64,000 nucleotides of DNA. Origin: Tannerella sp. GTDB taxonomy: Bacteria > Bacteroidota > Bacteroidia > Bacteroidales > Tannerellaceae. Both the position numbers and the translations under genes were made by a program. Positions within the stretch are counted from its first letter, which is position 1, and every line of letters begins with the position of its first letter. The stretch spans positions 59,977 to 123,976 of the forward strand of contig JAITVY010000108.1 in NCBI GenBank assembly GCA_031285565.1. The letters are read 5' to 3'. A model generated the notes under the pieces. It saw only the letters and a list, made by a program, of their open reading frames with translations. It did not search any database and was not told the DNA's origin. Below are positions 1 through 8,217 of the stretch, piece after piece.

Positions 1-602
1 ACTACTTCCTCCAATGCTTGCGTATCTTCCGCTATTGAGATGGTTAAGGTTCGCTGGTTGCCTACCGCCACTTCTTTCGTGGTATATCCGATATACGAAA
101 CCTGCAATATGGCGCCGGGAGAAACCTCTAACGAGAACTTTCCGTCAATATCGGTGATATTCCCATTGGCAGTTCCCTTTTCGATCACATTAGCGCCAAT
201 TATAGGTTCACCGGTTCCATCGATAACAATACCGGTTATTGTCACTTTACTCTGGCTTATTCCGTCTACACTTCCTATTGTCAAAATAATATCTTTGTCA
301 ACAACCTGATAAGCCACATTCTGTCCGTCAAATAATTGATTTAGGACAGCAAACACATCTTTGTTTTTTACATCAACAGATACCGACCGGTTTGTATTTA
401 CCAATTTACTGTTGTAGAAAAAATGTAAATCTGTTTCTTCTTCAATTGTTTTAAGCACTTCTGCTACTGTTTTGCCGGAAATTTTAAGTGATAAAAATGT
501 ATTCTGAGCATACGATTCAGAAGCAAATACTATGCTAACCGACAAAAATAAAAGAATACAGGTTAATCTCATAATTCTTACGATTTTCTGTTTATTTTTC
601 AT
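1..602 (-). CDS. SusC/RagA-family TonB-dependent receptor, N-terminal part (cut by window edge)
   Basis: Reading the minus strand from an ATG at 602 gives an open frame that runs off the left edge, about 200 residues. It starts with a signal peptide ending near SYAQN. An STN (secretin/TonB short N-terminal) domain follows at about residues 30-105, then a carboxypeptidase-regulatory-like beta-sandwich (IIGANVIEKGTANGNITDID) and the start of the pre-plug region. Proteins of this family import oligosaccharides or other large nutrients through the outer membrane with a SusD lipoprotein. The STN domain is typical of receptors that signal through FecR and an ECF sigma factor, and both lie next to it (752-1816 and 2084-2635). 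The substrate cannot be told from this fragment. Confidence 0.93.
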   Translation of the reverse strand, partial: MKNKQKIVRIMRLTCILLFLSVSIVFASESYAQNTFLSLKISGKTVAEVLKTIEEETDLHFFYNSKLVNTNRSVSVDVKNKDVFAVLNQLFDGQNVAYQVVDKDIILTIGSVDGISQSKVTITGIVIDGTGEPIIGANVIEKGTANGNITDIDGKFSLEVSPGAILQVSYIGYTTKEVAVGNQRTLTISIAEDTQALEEV

Positions 603-751
603 ACTTTTGTTAAATGGTTCATTATTAAAAAATAAGTTGTTTTCATACGGAGGTTATGCTGGGAACATGCTTCCGTATGTTTTTGTGTTTTACATGATCA
701 GTTCTTACATTCTGTTTTTTTCATAGGCGTTGATTTTTTAGTTAAAACATC

Positions 752-1816
752 TTATCTCTTGGTTAGAAGAATTACTTGTGTTTGTTTTTTTGCTGCACTA
801 TCATCTTCCTGTGAAGCCATAATCTTGTATTTAATCTGGGATGAAATACTTAAATAGTCCAGGATTTGTACCAGTTGCCGGCTCTCAAATGTTCCGGTAA
901 AGGTGTAATTGTTAATCGCCGGATCATTGACTATAAAACGTACATTATAAAAATGTGATAACCGGTTCAGCACTTCCGGCAGAGGCATCTCCTTAAACAT
1001 CAGTTTCCCAGACATCCATGCCGTATCATATACTGTATTTACATGTTCTACATGCAGGTTTTTGTTCTTTACGTCATACATTGCTTTTTCTGAAGGACGC
1101 AGGATTACATATTTCTTTATTCCCGGTGCGGTTTCCATACCCAGGCGGACAGAACCTTCAATCAATGTAGTCCTTAATATTTCATCCGAAGCATATGCCT
1201 GTATATTAAATACAGTTCCTAAAACTTCTACATCAAAAGGTTGATCTGTAATATTTACAACAAAAGGATGCTCTGAATCATGGACAACTTTAAAATAACC
1301 TTCACCATCTAATTCGACTCTCCGCTCTTTTTTATCGAAAGGCACCGGATAGCTCAGTTTACTGGCTGAATTAAGGAATACTTCCGTACAATCCGGCAAT
1401 GTAAAATGAGACCGCATGCCGGCATTTGTCTGCATTGTAATATATTGTATTTCCGGGTCTTCAGGTCTCATATGGACGAAATTGTAATAATTTAAAACAA
1501 CAGAGGTAAAGAATGCAATGCATCCTGCAATTGTTCCGAAACGGCGTAAAAACAACCTGCGTGTTTTTTTATGCAGTTGTCGTTGAACCTGTGCAAATGC
1601 AACTCCTGAATCACGCATCTGTATCCGTTGTTTCGTTCGTTGCGCATAATAGATTTGTGCTGTCTGTAGTAATATCCTCTCATTTTCGTTTTCTTTTTTC
1701 AGCCATTCAGTTACATACTGAATTTCTTCTTCTGAGGAAAAACCTTGAATATATTTGATTAACAAAGATGTTTCAGGTTCTTCATGATTAATAGATATAT
1801 GTTTTTCTTTTTCCAC
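752..1816 (-). CDS. FecR-family anti-sigma factor
   Basis: 354 residues, starting at a GTG. A cytoplasmic N-terminal part (about 1-88) is followed by one membrane segment (about 92-112, GTIAGCIAFFTSVVL) and a periplasmic FecR domain, with the conserved stretch RRVELDGEGYFKVVHDSEHP and LGTVFNIQAY. The C-terminal part (MPLPEVLNRLSHFYNV) is the STN-like DUF4974 domain. FecR proteins hold an ECF sigma factor inactive and release it when a loaded SusC/FecA-type receptor contacts their periplasmic domain. The gene lies upstream of the STN-containing receptor at the window edge and points away from the sigma gene at 2084, so the pair is divergent rather than in one operon. Confidence 0.93.
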   Translation of the reverse strand: MEKEKHISINHEEPETSLLIKYIQGFSSEEEIQYVTEWLKKENENERILLQTAQIYYAQRTKQRIQMRDSGVAFAQVQRQLHKKTRRLFLRRFGTIAGCIAFFTSVVLNYYNFVHMRPEDPEIQYITMQTNAGMRSHFTLPDCTEVFLNSASKLSYPVPFDKKERRVELDGEGYFKVVHDSEHPFVVNITDQPFDVEVLGTVFNIQAYASDEILRTTLIEGSVRLGMETAPGIKKYVILRPSEKAMYDVKNKNLHVEHVNTVYDTAWMSGKLMFKEMPLPEVLNRLSHFYNVRFIVNDPAINNYTFTGTFESRQLVQILDYLSISSQIKYKIMASQEDDSAAKKQTQVILLTKR

Positions 1817-1869
1817 TTCAATAACTCCCCTTATATAAGAACGACAATCGCAAGGCAGGATACCCTAAA

Positions 1870-1901
1870 CAAAACTATAAAAAAATTACTTTCTGCTACA
1901 A
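1870..1901 (-). promoter_or_regulatory. Candidate promoter for the fecR-susC unit
   Basis: On the minus strand a TTG (1899-1901), a 21-bp spacer and TAGTTTTG (1870-1877) fit the Bacteroidota -33/-7 pattern. It lies about 55 bp upstream of the fecR GTG. Confidence 0.45.
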
Positions 1902-1954
1902 GATTTATTACCTTTGTAGAAGATAGGAGACGTCTCAGATAAGTTCAAACAAGC

Positions 1955-1985
1955 TTGACTTATCGCCCGGCTTTCACTATCTTTG
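1955..1985 (+). promoter_or_regulatory. Promoter-like element in repeat copy 1
   Basis: TTG at 1955-1957, a 20-bp spacer and TATCTTTG at 1978-1985 match the Bacteroidota promoter consensus. It points to the sigma gene at 2084. Confidence 0.5.
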
Positions 1986-2032
1986 TTTCCATTAATCGAA
2001 GATAGGAGACGCCTCAGCATAATCAAACAAGG

Positions 2033-2063
2033 TTGCCTCTACATTCGGCTTTGACTATCTTTG
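2033..2063 (+). promoter_or_regulatory. Promoter of the ECF sigma gene, repeat copy 2
   Basis: TTG at 2033-2035, a 20-bp spacer and TATCTTTG at 2056-2063, about 20 bp upstream of the ATG at 2084. The TTG would also be a possible upstream start codon, but it falls inside this element, so it is unlikely to be translated. Confidence 0.6.
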
Positions 2064-2083
2064 TCCAAAAGGCACACATAAAT

Positions 2084-2635
2084 ATGGAGGACGAACTTCT
2101 GTTTCTGCAACTACAGAAAAGTGACCCGAAAGCATATAAGGCGCTTTTCATGAAATACTATTCACCATTAAGCGAATATGCCTCCCAGTACATTCGCAAT
2201 GATGAAGCTGAAGAGTTAGTTCAGGATTTAATGGTATACCTTTGGGAATCGCGTGAAGATTTGATTATTCAGGAATCCCTGAAATCGTATTTATTTATCG
2301 CAACCAAACACCGTTGTTTAAACGCCATCAAGAAAAAGTTATACCATGAACAAGTACATTCGATCCTTTATGATAAACTGAAAGACCAGTTTGAAGATCC
2401 TGATTATTACATGATAAACGAATTGTCTGATAATATACAAAAAGCGATACAGGAGCTCCCTGACAGATACCGTGAGACGTTTGAACTTAGCCGCTTTGGT
2501 GAAATGACAAATGCGCAAATCGCCTCTTATCAGGACATTTCAATCAAAACAGTCGAATACCGGATTACACAATCACTCAAGATACTTCGAATCAAATTAA
2601 AAGATTATTTGTTTTTATTGGGCTTTCTGTTGTAA
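2084..2635 (+). CDS. ECF-type RNA polymerase sigma factor
   Basis: 183 residues from the ATG at 2084. An in-frame TTG at 2033 is rejected because it lies in the promoter repeat. Region 2 is seen at about residues 10-75 (EELVQDLMVYLWE) and region 4 at about 120-175 (ELPDRYRETFELSR, then the helix-turn-helix IASYQDISIKTVEYRI). ECF sigma factors of this Bacteroidota group direct transcription of a SusC/SusD operon when their FecR partner is relieved. The likely partner is the divergent FecR at 752-1816. The last 21 bp overlap the 3' end of the convergent AraC-type gene. The two tandem promoter copies upstream suggest autoregulation, which is inference. Confidence 0.93.
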   Translation: MEDELLFLQLQKSDPKAYKALFMKYYSPLSEYASQYIRNDEAEELVQDLMVYLWESREDLIIQESLKSYLFIATKHRCLNAIKKKLYHEQVHSILYDKLKDQFEDPDYYMINELSDNIQKAIQELPDRYRETFELSRFGEMTNAQIASYQDISIKTVEYRITQSLKILRIKLKDYLFLLGFLL

Positions 2636-3712
2636 TTGACTTTTGTCTATCAGCGGAATATACACTTCCGACAGCAGTTCACTTTCCTGAATCACAGATG
2701 CATGGTTCAAATATTTTATATAAGGAAAACCTGAAGATAATACATATTTACTGGTTGGGAGCCAATAATGGATAATGGCATCATAAAGTTCAGGGAGTCT
2801 GTCAGTATTACCTATATGCGTAAAGATGGCATAAGTACCCTCTGATAACTGTACAGAATCTACATGATCATCAGAAGTCAAAAAAGTTGTTGTGGTCAGA
2901 GCCGGATAAAAGATCCCATCTTTTATAATTTCTAATGATTCACTTGATTCCGACAACAATCGATTGACCATAGCATACATATATAACTTTTGCCAGTTTC
3001 TTTGTTCAATTGCATCAGTTATTTTGCTCCCGCGACTTAAAATGTCCGGTTCTGTTTCCCGAAGCATTATGATATTCTTTTCGGCAACCCTGCATATTCG
3101 CGGAATCAATTCTTTATTAAATTTTTCTTCTAAAAAAGAAGCTTTAAAGACACTAGGCGGTAGATTAAAATACTTTTTAAATGCCCTTGATAATGCCTGC
3201 TCACTACTGTAGCCAGCACGTTCTGCAAGTTCATTCAAGCTGAAGTGTGATGTTTTGAGCTGTTCTGCAACATACTCCAGTCGTAATCGTTGTACATATT
3301 CTGCTAAAGATTCCCCGATTGTTGATTTAAAAATACGATGAAAATGATATGGTGATATATGTACAATATCAGCAAGTGTTTTCAGGTTGGTCGGTTCATT
3401 CAGGTGTTCCTGAATATATAATAGTACCTGATTGATCGATTTATGATATGCATGCTGCGTTTCTTCTTTTCGTGCCCAGCGTTTTAACCGGGGATATTGT
3501 ATTTTCATGTTTGCAATCGCGTAATTCTGTGAATTGCCTTTTACATATTGTGCACACAAACGAATCATTTCTTCCATAGTAACATCGTTCGTAAATGCTC
3601 CATCCTTATAGCAATAGATACAATAATCTTCTATTTGGAAACCGTTTTTATCAGTCCCACATATAGAAGTTTCAAGAGGCATGCCGCAACTCTGACAAAT
3701 ACAATCTTTCAT
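2615..3712 (-). CDS. Zinc-ribbon / AraC HTH / GyrI-like three-domain regulator
   Basis: 365 residues. The N-terminus carries a putative zinc ribbon (CQSCGMPL and YCIYCYKDGAF; cysteines about 6, 9, 31, 34) followed by a short helical tail. An AraC-type double helix-turn-helix lies at about 88-190 (NLKTLADIVHISPYHFHRIF and LNELAERAGYSSEQALSRAF). The C-terminal part, about 215-360, resembles the GyrI-like effector-binding fold (LSEGTYAIFTHIGNTDRLPE). AraC proteins with a GyrI-like sensor usually bind small hydrophobic or cationic compounds; the ligand is unknown. The zinc ribbon is closely similar to the separate 89-residue protein encoded just downstream at 3863-4132. The 3' end overlaps the sigma gene by 21 bp. 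Confidence 0.88.
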   Translation of the reverse strand: MKDCICQSCGMPLETSICGTDKNGFQIEDYCIYCYKDGAFTNDVTMEEMIRLCAQYVKGNSQNYAIANMKIQYPRLKRWARKEETQHAYHKSINQVLLYIQEHLNEPTNLKTLADIVHISPYHFHRIFKSTIGESLAEYVQRLRLEYVAEQLKTSHFSLNELAERAGYSSEQALSRAFKKYFNLPPSVFKASFLEEKFNKELIPRICRVAEKNIIMLRETEPDILSRGSKITDAIEQRNWQKLYMYAMVNRLLSESSESLEIIKDGIFYPALTTTTFLTSDDHVDSVQLSEGTYAIFTHIGNTDRLPELYDAIIHYWLPTSKYVLSSGFPYIKYLNHASVIQESELLSEVYIPLIDKSQLQQKAQ

Positions 3713-3832
3713 TATTAAGTAACAAGTAATAAGTAGCTGGTAGTTAGTCGAATGATTAAATCATTGATAATATTCTCTATCCGCTAACTACCGTCTACTC
3801 TTTTTAAATTCTTGAGTTATCTCTTTCGGTTC

Positions 3833-3862
3833 ATAATTTATAACTCATAATTCATAATTATT
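3833..3862. repeat. AT-rich AATTCATAATTA repeat abutting a stop codon
   Basis: CATAATTTATAACTCATAAT and ATTCATAATTATTTT form a self-complementary AT-rich tract just before the stop of the minus-strand gene at 3863. Similar tracts occur at 5705-5725 and 5809-5841, the latter again touching a stop codon. Confidence 0.55.
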
Positions 3863-4132
3863 TTACGCTTTCCAGCGTTTCAGCATTGGGAAGAATTGTC
3901 TCATTTGTTCACGGGCTTCTTCTTTGGTAAGCTGCTTTTCTGCATCTTTATTGAATTCATCAATGTAAGCTAAACATTGTTCAATCATTTCATCCATAGA
4001 AATATCGGATGTAAAAGACCCGTCTTTAAAGCAATATCCACAATAATCCGGATTAGTACTTCCATCTGCATTTTTACTAAAATGTTCTTGTGTTAGCGGC
4101 ATACCGCAACTCTGGCAAAATTGTTGTTCCAT
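3863..4132 (-). CDS. Stand-alone zinc-ribbon protein, paralogue of the adjacent regulator's N-terminus
   Basis: 89 residues. CQSCGMPL at the N-terminus and YCGYCFKDGSF near residue 30 give four cysteines in the same places (6, 9, 31, 34) as in the neighbouring AraC-type regulator. The stretch after them (DISMDEMIEQCLAYIDE) also aligns. This matches the small putative zinc-ribbon family seen in many Bacteroidota and Firmicutes. No function is established. Being beside a gene that carries the same domain fused to a DNA-binding regulator suggests a duplication and perhaps a shared signal. An AT-rich ATAATTCATAATTA repeat ends at its stop codon. Confidence 0.8.
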   Translation of the reverse strand: MEQQFCQSCGMPLTQEHFSKNADGSTNPDYCGYCFKDGSFTSDISMDEMIEQCLAYIDEFNKDAEKQLTKEEAREQMRQFFPMLKRWKA

Positions 4133-4370
4133 CTTTTATACCTTTAGAATAAATAATATTTTTACAAATATACGAATCATTACAAAGCCAGGACTTATCA
4201 ATTATTGCGAAATTCAATATTAATAATGCAATTAAGATTTTTACCATTTCACATCACCGAATCACCGATACACCCTTTTGCGACTAAAGCATCCTTAAGG
4301 GCCTTTGCTCCAAAACGGGGATTGGAAAGAACGGTTTTATGATTCTATTCTTTATACTTTCTCCTTGATA

Positions 4371-5684
4371 CTACAAGAGGTGTTTCGCTTTCATCTCCAG
4401 ATATTTGTTGATAACATCTACTGAAAGGTTATCCGGAGTTGTAAGAAGGGAATAGACACCATGTTGCCGTAAAACAGTGGTTACATATTGTTTTTCGTAA
4501 ATAAATTTCTCTGCAATAACCTGCTGAAAATAGTCTTCGGTAGTCTGAGGTTTTCGTGCTGCAAAATTCTTCAGTTCTTCATTTTCAAAAAAGATGGCGA
4601 GCACCACATGTTGACGAGCCAGTTGCTGCATATAATTCAACTGCCTTTCCATTCCGATTATATTATCGAAGTTTGTATAAATCAGCAGCAAACTCCGTTT
4701 ATTTATATATTTATTCAAATGCACATAAAGCGAAGAATAATCGCTTTCTCCAAACGTCGTTTGCTGTCTGTAAAGGCTTTCCAGGATAACCTGCATTTGT
4801 CCGGCCTGTTTGGATGCCGGTACGAATGTTTCAAAGTCTTCGGCAAATGTAATTATCCCAGCTTTATCTTCGCGGTGGATGGCTACAAAAGAAAGTACCA
4901 ATGCCGCATTAATCGAATAATCAAGCAATGTCATTCCTTTAAATGCATACTGCATAATCCGCCCTTTGTCAATAATACTATATACTTGCTGCGAACGTTC
5001 ATCCTGATACGTATTCACCATTAATTGATGACGCCGGGCACTGGCTTTCCAGTTAATAGTACGGTAATCATCACCTTTCACATATTCTTTAATATGCTCG
5101 AATTCCGTATGATGCCCTATACGCCGGATCCGTTTAATACCCAATTCCGTTAAATTATTACTGATTGCCATCAACTCATACTGATGTAACATCAGATATG
5201 ACGGATATACTTTAACTGTGATAGGTTCACCACATGTATAGCGACGTATAAGCAGCCCGACTTTTGTAGAGACAAATAAACGAATTTGTCCAAAAGCATA
5301 CTCTCCCCGTTTTGTAGGACGCAGTTTATAAAGAATTTCTTTATAGGCTCCGGAAGACAAGTCGACCGGGAATAAAATATCCCGACGTTGAAATATATCA
5401 GGTATCTCATCAATTACATCGATATGCACCGGATACATATAACGGTTTTCTACAGAGACACGTACCAAGTTCTCATCGCCATTCGAAAAACGCAGTGAGC
5501 ATTTTCGTTTTGCATCAATAGCTTCCCTGTCTTTCCATAACAACCATCCGTCAAATATAAGAACTGCGATCAATGTGAACACACACACTTTACCCACCAG
5601 AAACATGACCGGATAGATGTATCCCAATAAAAGGAAGACAATAATAATGATGCAAATCGAATAAAACCGTCGGCTTAGAAACAC
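4371..5684 (-). CDS. DUF58 domain protein, last gene of the MoxR operon
   Basis: 437 residues. Two membrane segments lie near the N-terminus (about 7-25 and 28-48). The DUF58 signature is seen at about 195-235 (FEHIKEYVKGDDYRTINWKA), followed by a von Willebrand A-like C-terminal region (YSIIDKGR and LLLIYTNFDN). DUF58 proteins travel with MoxR ATPases and are thought to act in assembly or metal insertion of envelope complexes. Here it is the most distal gene of the set running from 10738 down, with 154 bp of AT-rich repeat between it and the MoxR gene. The exact substrate is unknown. Confidence 0.9.
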   Translation of the reverse strand: MFLSRRFYSICIIIIVFLLLGYIYPVMFLVGKVCVFTLIAVLIFDGWLLWKDREAIDAKRKCSLRFSNGDENLVRVSVENRYMYPVHIDVIDEIPDIFQRRDILFPVDLSSGAYKEILYKLRPTKRGEYAFGQIRLFVSTKVGLLIRRYTCGEPITVKVYPSYLMLHQYELMAISNNLTELGIKRIRRIGHHTEFEHIKEYVKGDDYRTINWKASARRHQLMVNTYQDERSQQVYSIIDKGRIMQYAFKGMTLLDYSINAALVLSFVAIHREDKAGIITFAEDFETFVPASKQAGQMQVILESLYRQQTTFGESDYSSLYVHLNKYINKRSLLLIYTNFDNIIGMERQLNYMQQLARQHVVLAIFFENEELKNFAARKPQTTEDYFQQVIAEKFIYEKQYVTTVLRQHGVYSLLTTPDNLSVDVINKYLEMKAKHLL

Positions 5685-5704
5685 GTTTACTAATTATAAA
5701 TGAT

Positions 5705-5841
5705 TAATTATAAATTATGAGTTGAAAAACAGCATAATCAAATAGTATTTGCTTACAGTAAAATTACGAATTAAAAAAGAGATCACATGAATAAATATTG
5801 CAAACATCAATTCATAATTCATCCCTGATAATTCATAATTA
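5705..5841. repeat. AT-rich inverted and direct repeats between moxR and the DUF58 gene
   Basis: TAATTATAAATTATGAGTTG at 5705-5724 faces AATTCATAATTC (5809-5820) and AATTCATAATTA (5830-5841), partly complementary. The last copy overlaps the MoxR stop codon. The same sequence type borders the stop at 3863. Confidence 0.55.
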
Positions 5842-6810
5842 TTTAGGCACTTCCACTTTTTCTATTAAACGTTGCACTACTTTGGTCGGCGTATGTCCTT
5901 CCATCTCGGCTTCTGCAGTAAGGATCAAACGATGCTGCAAAATAGAAGGCGCTATAAATTTCACATCATCAGGTGTAATAAAATCGCGTCCCTGCAACAG
6001 AGCAAATGCCTTTGCCGCTTGCATCAGACCAACCGAAGCGCGAGGCGAAGCGCCCAAGTAAACCGCTTTACTTGTTCTCGTCTGCTGGATAATCATTGCG
6101 ATATAACGCAATAAAGTCGGATCAACATAGACTTTACCCACAAAGTCACAAAGTTGTAATAACTCCTGACTGGTCAGTATCGGTTTTACATCGTCTAATG
6201 TAGTAAGCTTCATATTGGAATGATGCCGCTCCAGAATAGTTACTTCTTCATCCAATGTAGGATACTGCATTGTGATTTTCATCAGGAACCGGTCCAGTTG
6301 CGCTTCCGGCAACTTATAAGTACCCTCCTGCTCCACCGGATTCTGAGTAGCTAATATTGTATAAAGCGGATTCATTTTATAGGTTGTCCCGTCAACTGTA
6401 GCCTGGCGTTCTTCCATTACTTCAAACAGAGCAGACTGCGTTTTGGCCGGAGCACGATTCACCTCATCTACCAATACAATATCAGCAAAAACCGGTCCTT
6501 TATGAAAATTAAATTCGCTTGTTTTCAAATTAAAAACCGATGTTCCCAATACATCCGAAGGCATCAGGTCAGGCGTAAACTGTATACGGGAGAACTGCGC
6601 ATCAACCAGCTTTGCCATCATCCTTGCCATTAATGTCTTGGCAACCCCGGGCACCCCTTCTATTAAAACATGCCCTTTAGCTAAAATAACGGTCAATAAT
6701 AAATCAACCATACGTTCCTGTCCGACAATGACTGATGACATTGCCGTCCGTATCTGATTAATCTTTTCTGAGAAACCAGTCAGGTTAAGAGTTTCTTCTC
6801 TTTCTTCCAT
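5839..6810 (-). CDS. MoxR-family AAA+ ATPase
   Basis: 323 residues. The Walker A is GVPGVAKTL (about 54-62), the Walker B VLVDEVNRAP (about 115-124), sensor 1 LYTILATQNP, and a C-terminal lid domain carries GASPRAS. MoxR ATPases act as chaperones that activate or assemble partner protein complexes, usually together with DUF58 and von Willebrand A proteins. It starts 6 bp after the DUF4350 stop, so both are co-transcribed, and lies upstream of the DUF58 gene. Confidence 0.94.
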   Translation of the reverse strand: MEEREETLNLTGFSEKINQIRTAMSSVIVGQERMVDLLLTVILAKGHVLIEGVPGVAKTLMARMMAKLVDAQFSRIQFTPDLMPSDVLGTSVFNLKTSEFNFHKGPVFADIVLVDEVNRAPAKTQSALFEVMEERQATVDGTTYKMNPLYTILATQNPVEQEGTYKLPEAQLDRFLMKITMQYPTLDEEVTILERHHSNMKLTTLDDVKPILTSQELLQLCDFVGKVYVDPTLLRYIAMIIQQTRTSKAVYLGASPRASVGLMQAAKAFALLQGRDFITPDDVKFIAPSILQHRLILTAEAEMEGHTPTKVVQRLIEKVEVPK

Positions 6811-6816
6811 CGTATT

Positions 6817-8217
6817 TTAATTATATAAATTATTCATCCAATTATTCATCCGGTCTACATTTCGCATCATCTCCTCTTCAGCCACAACTCTTCCATCCCG
6901 CAACAGATGTTTTAACTCGCGGAATTCGGGCCATACCTTATCAAAATCCATCCCCATTTTATCTGCTAACCGGTGGCATAATTCTTCTTCAGGTTCGTCC
7001 GACTGCAAGTCCAGACCGTTCAACCGCTTTACTTCCGTACAGAAATACAAATATTTTTTCAGTAATATATCTTTATAGTCTTTCTTCTGATAATACAAAT
7101 TTCCAATCAACTGTGTAAATCGCAGCGTCTGATTAGCAGGTGGACGAACAACCGGTATCACACGCTGCCGACGCTTTGCCGTAAAAATCATAAATACAAT
7201 AATGACAATCATCGTCATATATAACGCCCAACGTAAAGGTGATTGGCTTAAAAAGTAGCGCAAGGGAGTACTTGACGGCTGATTATTAACACCATACGCT
7301 TCAAGGCGTATAATAGGCATATCTTTCATGTAAGATAGCAAACTGAAGGCATACGATGCATTATCGCCATCCAATATGCCATAATTTGTAAAAAGTAACG
7401 GAGTCGTTACCAGAAACAACTCTCCCTCCCCTATAAATAAGCGCATTACCACAGGTTGCCTTTTCTTAGTCCAGACAAGTGTTTCCAGTGAGTCACAAAT
7501 TATTTTATCATTTTGTCTGCTACTATCCCGTTCCCAACTATAATAGCGGTATCCTTCTTCAATATATACCGGATGCAAATGCGGATAAACAGAATAAATG
7601 CGCTCAGGATTAATTGAGTCGGTACCCCAAAATAAGCTATCGCGTTGATTTCCTTTTTTTGCATACTGTTCTATACGTGCCAATGAAATATAGGAATCGT
7701 ATGTGGTGGTAAAACATAACGAGTCACATAACATAGCAGGGAAAGAACCCAGACATAACATAACTTTATGCCCCCGATTCACCAGACTAAGCAATGCATC
7801 TACATCGGTTCCGGTAAAATCAACAGATTGTTCCGTTACCAAGATCCCCATCCGTTCATCTTCGGGAAAAGGAAGCATCATATCTTCATCAAACTCATCA
7901 GCTTCTTCATCATATTCATAATCGGAATAATCCTCATCATCTTCAACATACGCATCTTCATCATATTCGTCTTCGTAATAGAAGTCTTCCGAATATTCCA
8001 GGTATAACTGATAAAACGTCTTATTTACCAGACTATAATTATCAACCGAAGAGGCTACCACATCATCAAAGACATAACTACCAAATGGCTGTTTATCGTA
8101 TTTACTATAACTCGGGGTCCAGATAAACTCTTTAGGTGTGTTATATTGAAATAAGAATACACCGATCAAAAAAGCCAGTATGACAACCCAGAAGATCAGA
8201 TTTCCTTTATTCTTCAT
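6817..8217 (-). CDS. DUF4350 domain membrane protein with an acidic insert
   Basis: 466 residues. An N-terminal membrane segment (about 7-24), a large extracytoplasmic part with the DUF4350-like stretch TGTDVDALLSLVNRGHKVML (about 135-155), and a second membrane segment (about 336-353, YMTMIVIIVFMIF) before a basic cytoplasmic tail of about 110 residues. Residues 74-112 are almost only D, E and Y. The start overlaps the DUF4129 stop by 11 bp, and its stop is 6 bp from moxR, which shows tight operon packing. DUF4350 proteins are regular members of MoxR/DUF58 clusters; their function is not known. The acidic tract may bind metal or act as a spacer, which is a guess. Confidence 0.87.
   Translation of the reverse strand: MKNKGNLIFWVVILAFLIGVFLFQYNTPKEFIWTPSYSKYDKQPFGSYVFDDVVASSVDNYSLVNKTFYQLYLEYSEDFYYEDEYDEDAYVEDDEDYSDYEYDEEADEFDEDMMLPFPEDERMGILVTEQSVDFTGTDVDALLSLVNRGHKVMLCLGSFPAMLCDSLCFTTTYDSYISLARIEQYAKKGNQRDSLFWGTDSINPERIYSVYPHLHPVYIEEGYRYYSWERDSSRQNDKIICDSLETLVWTKKRQPVVMRLFIGEGELFLVTTPLLFTNYGILDGDNASYAFSLLSYMKDMPIIRLEAYGVNNQPSSTPLRYFLSQSPLRWALYMTMIVIIVFMIFTAKRRQRVIPVVRPPANQTLRFTQLIGNLYYQKKDYKDILLKKYLYFCTEVKRLNGLDLQSDEPEEELCHRLADKMGMDFDKVWPEFRELKHLLRDGRVVAEEEMMRNVDRMNNWMNNLYN

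Larger units (their letters stand above)
1919..2063 (+). repeat. Two tandem copies of a promoter-bearing repeat, period about 79 bp
   Basis: Each copy starts with GAAGATAGGAGACG (1919 and 1998), continues with CTCAG and TCAAACAAG, and ends with CTATCTTTG (1977-1985 and 2055-2063). In the first copy GAGACGTCTC (1927-1936) is a perfect 10-bp palindrome; in the second it is GAGACGCCTC. The middles differ more than the ends. A related stretch, CTCAGCATAATC plus AACAAG, recurs at 56016-56035, so the unit may belong to a dispersed intergenic family. Confidence 0.8.

Noticed and set aside
2033..2083. TTG start 17 codons upstream of the sigma factor ATG
   Set aside because: It lies inside the -33/-7 promoter repeat; the protein aligns well from the later ATG.
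4488..5024. Long + strand frame of 178 codons
   Set aside because: Antisense to the well supported DUF58 gene.
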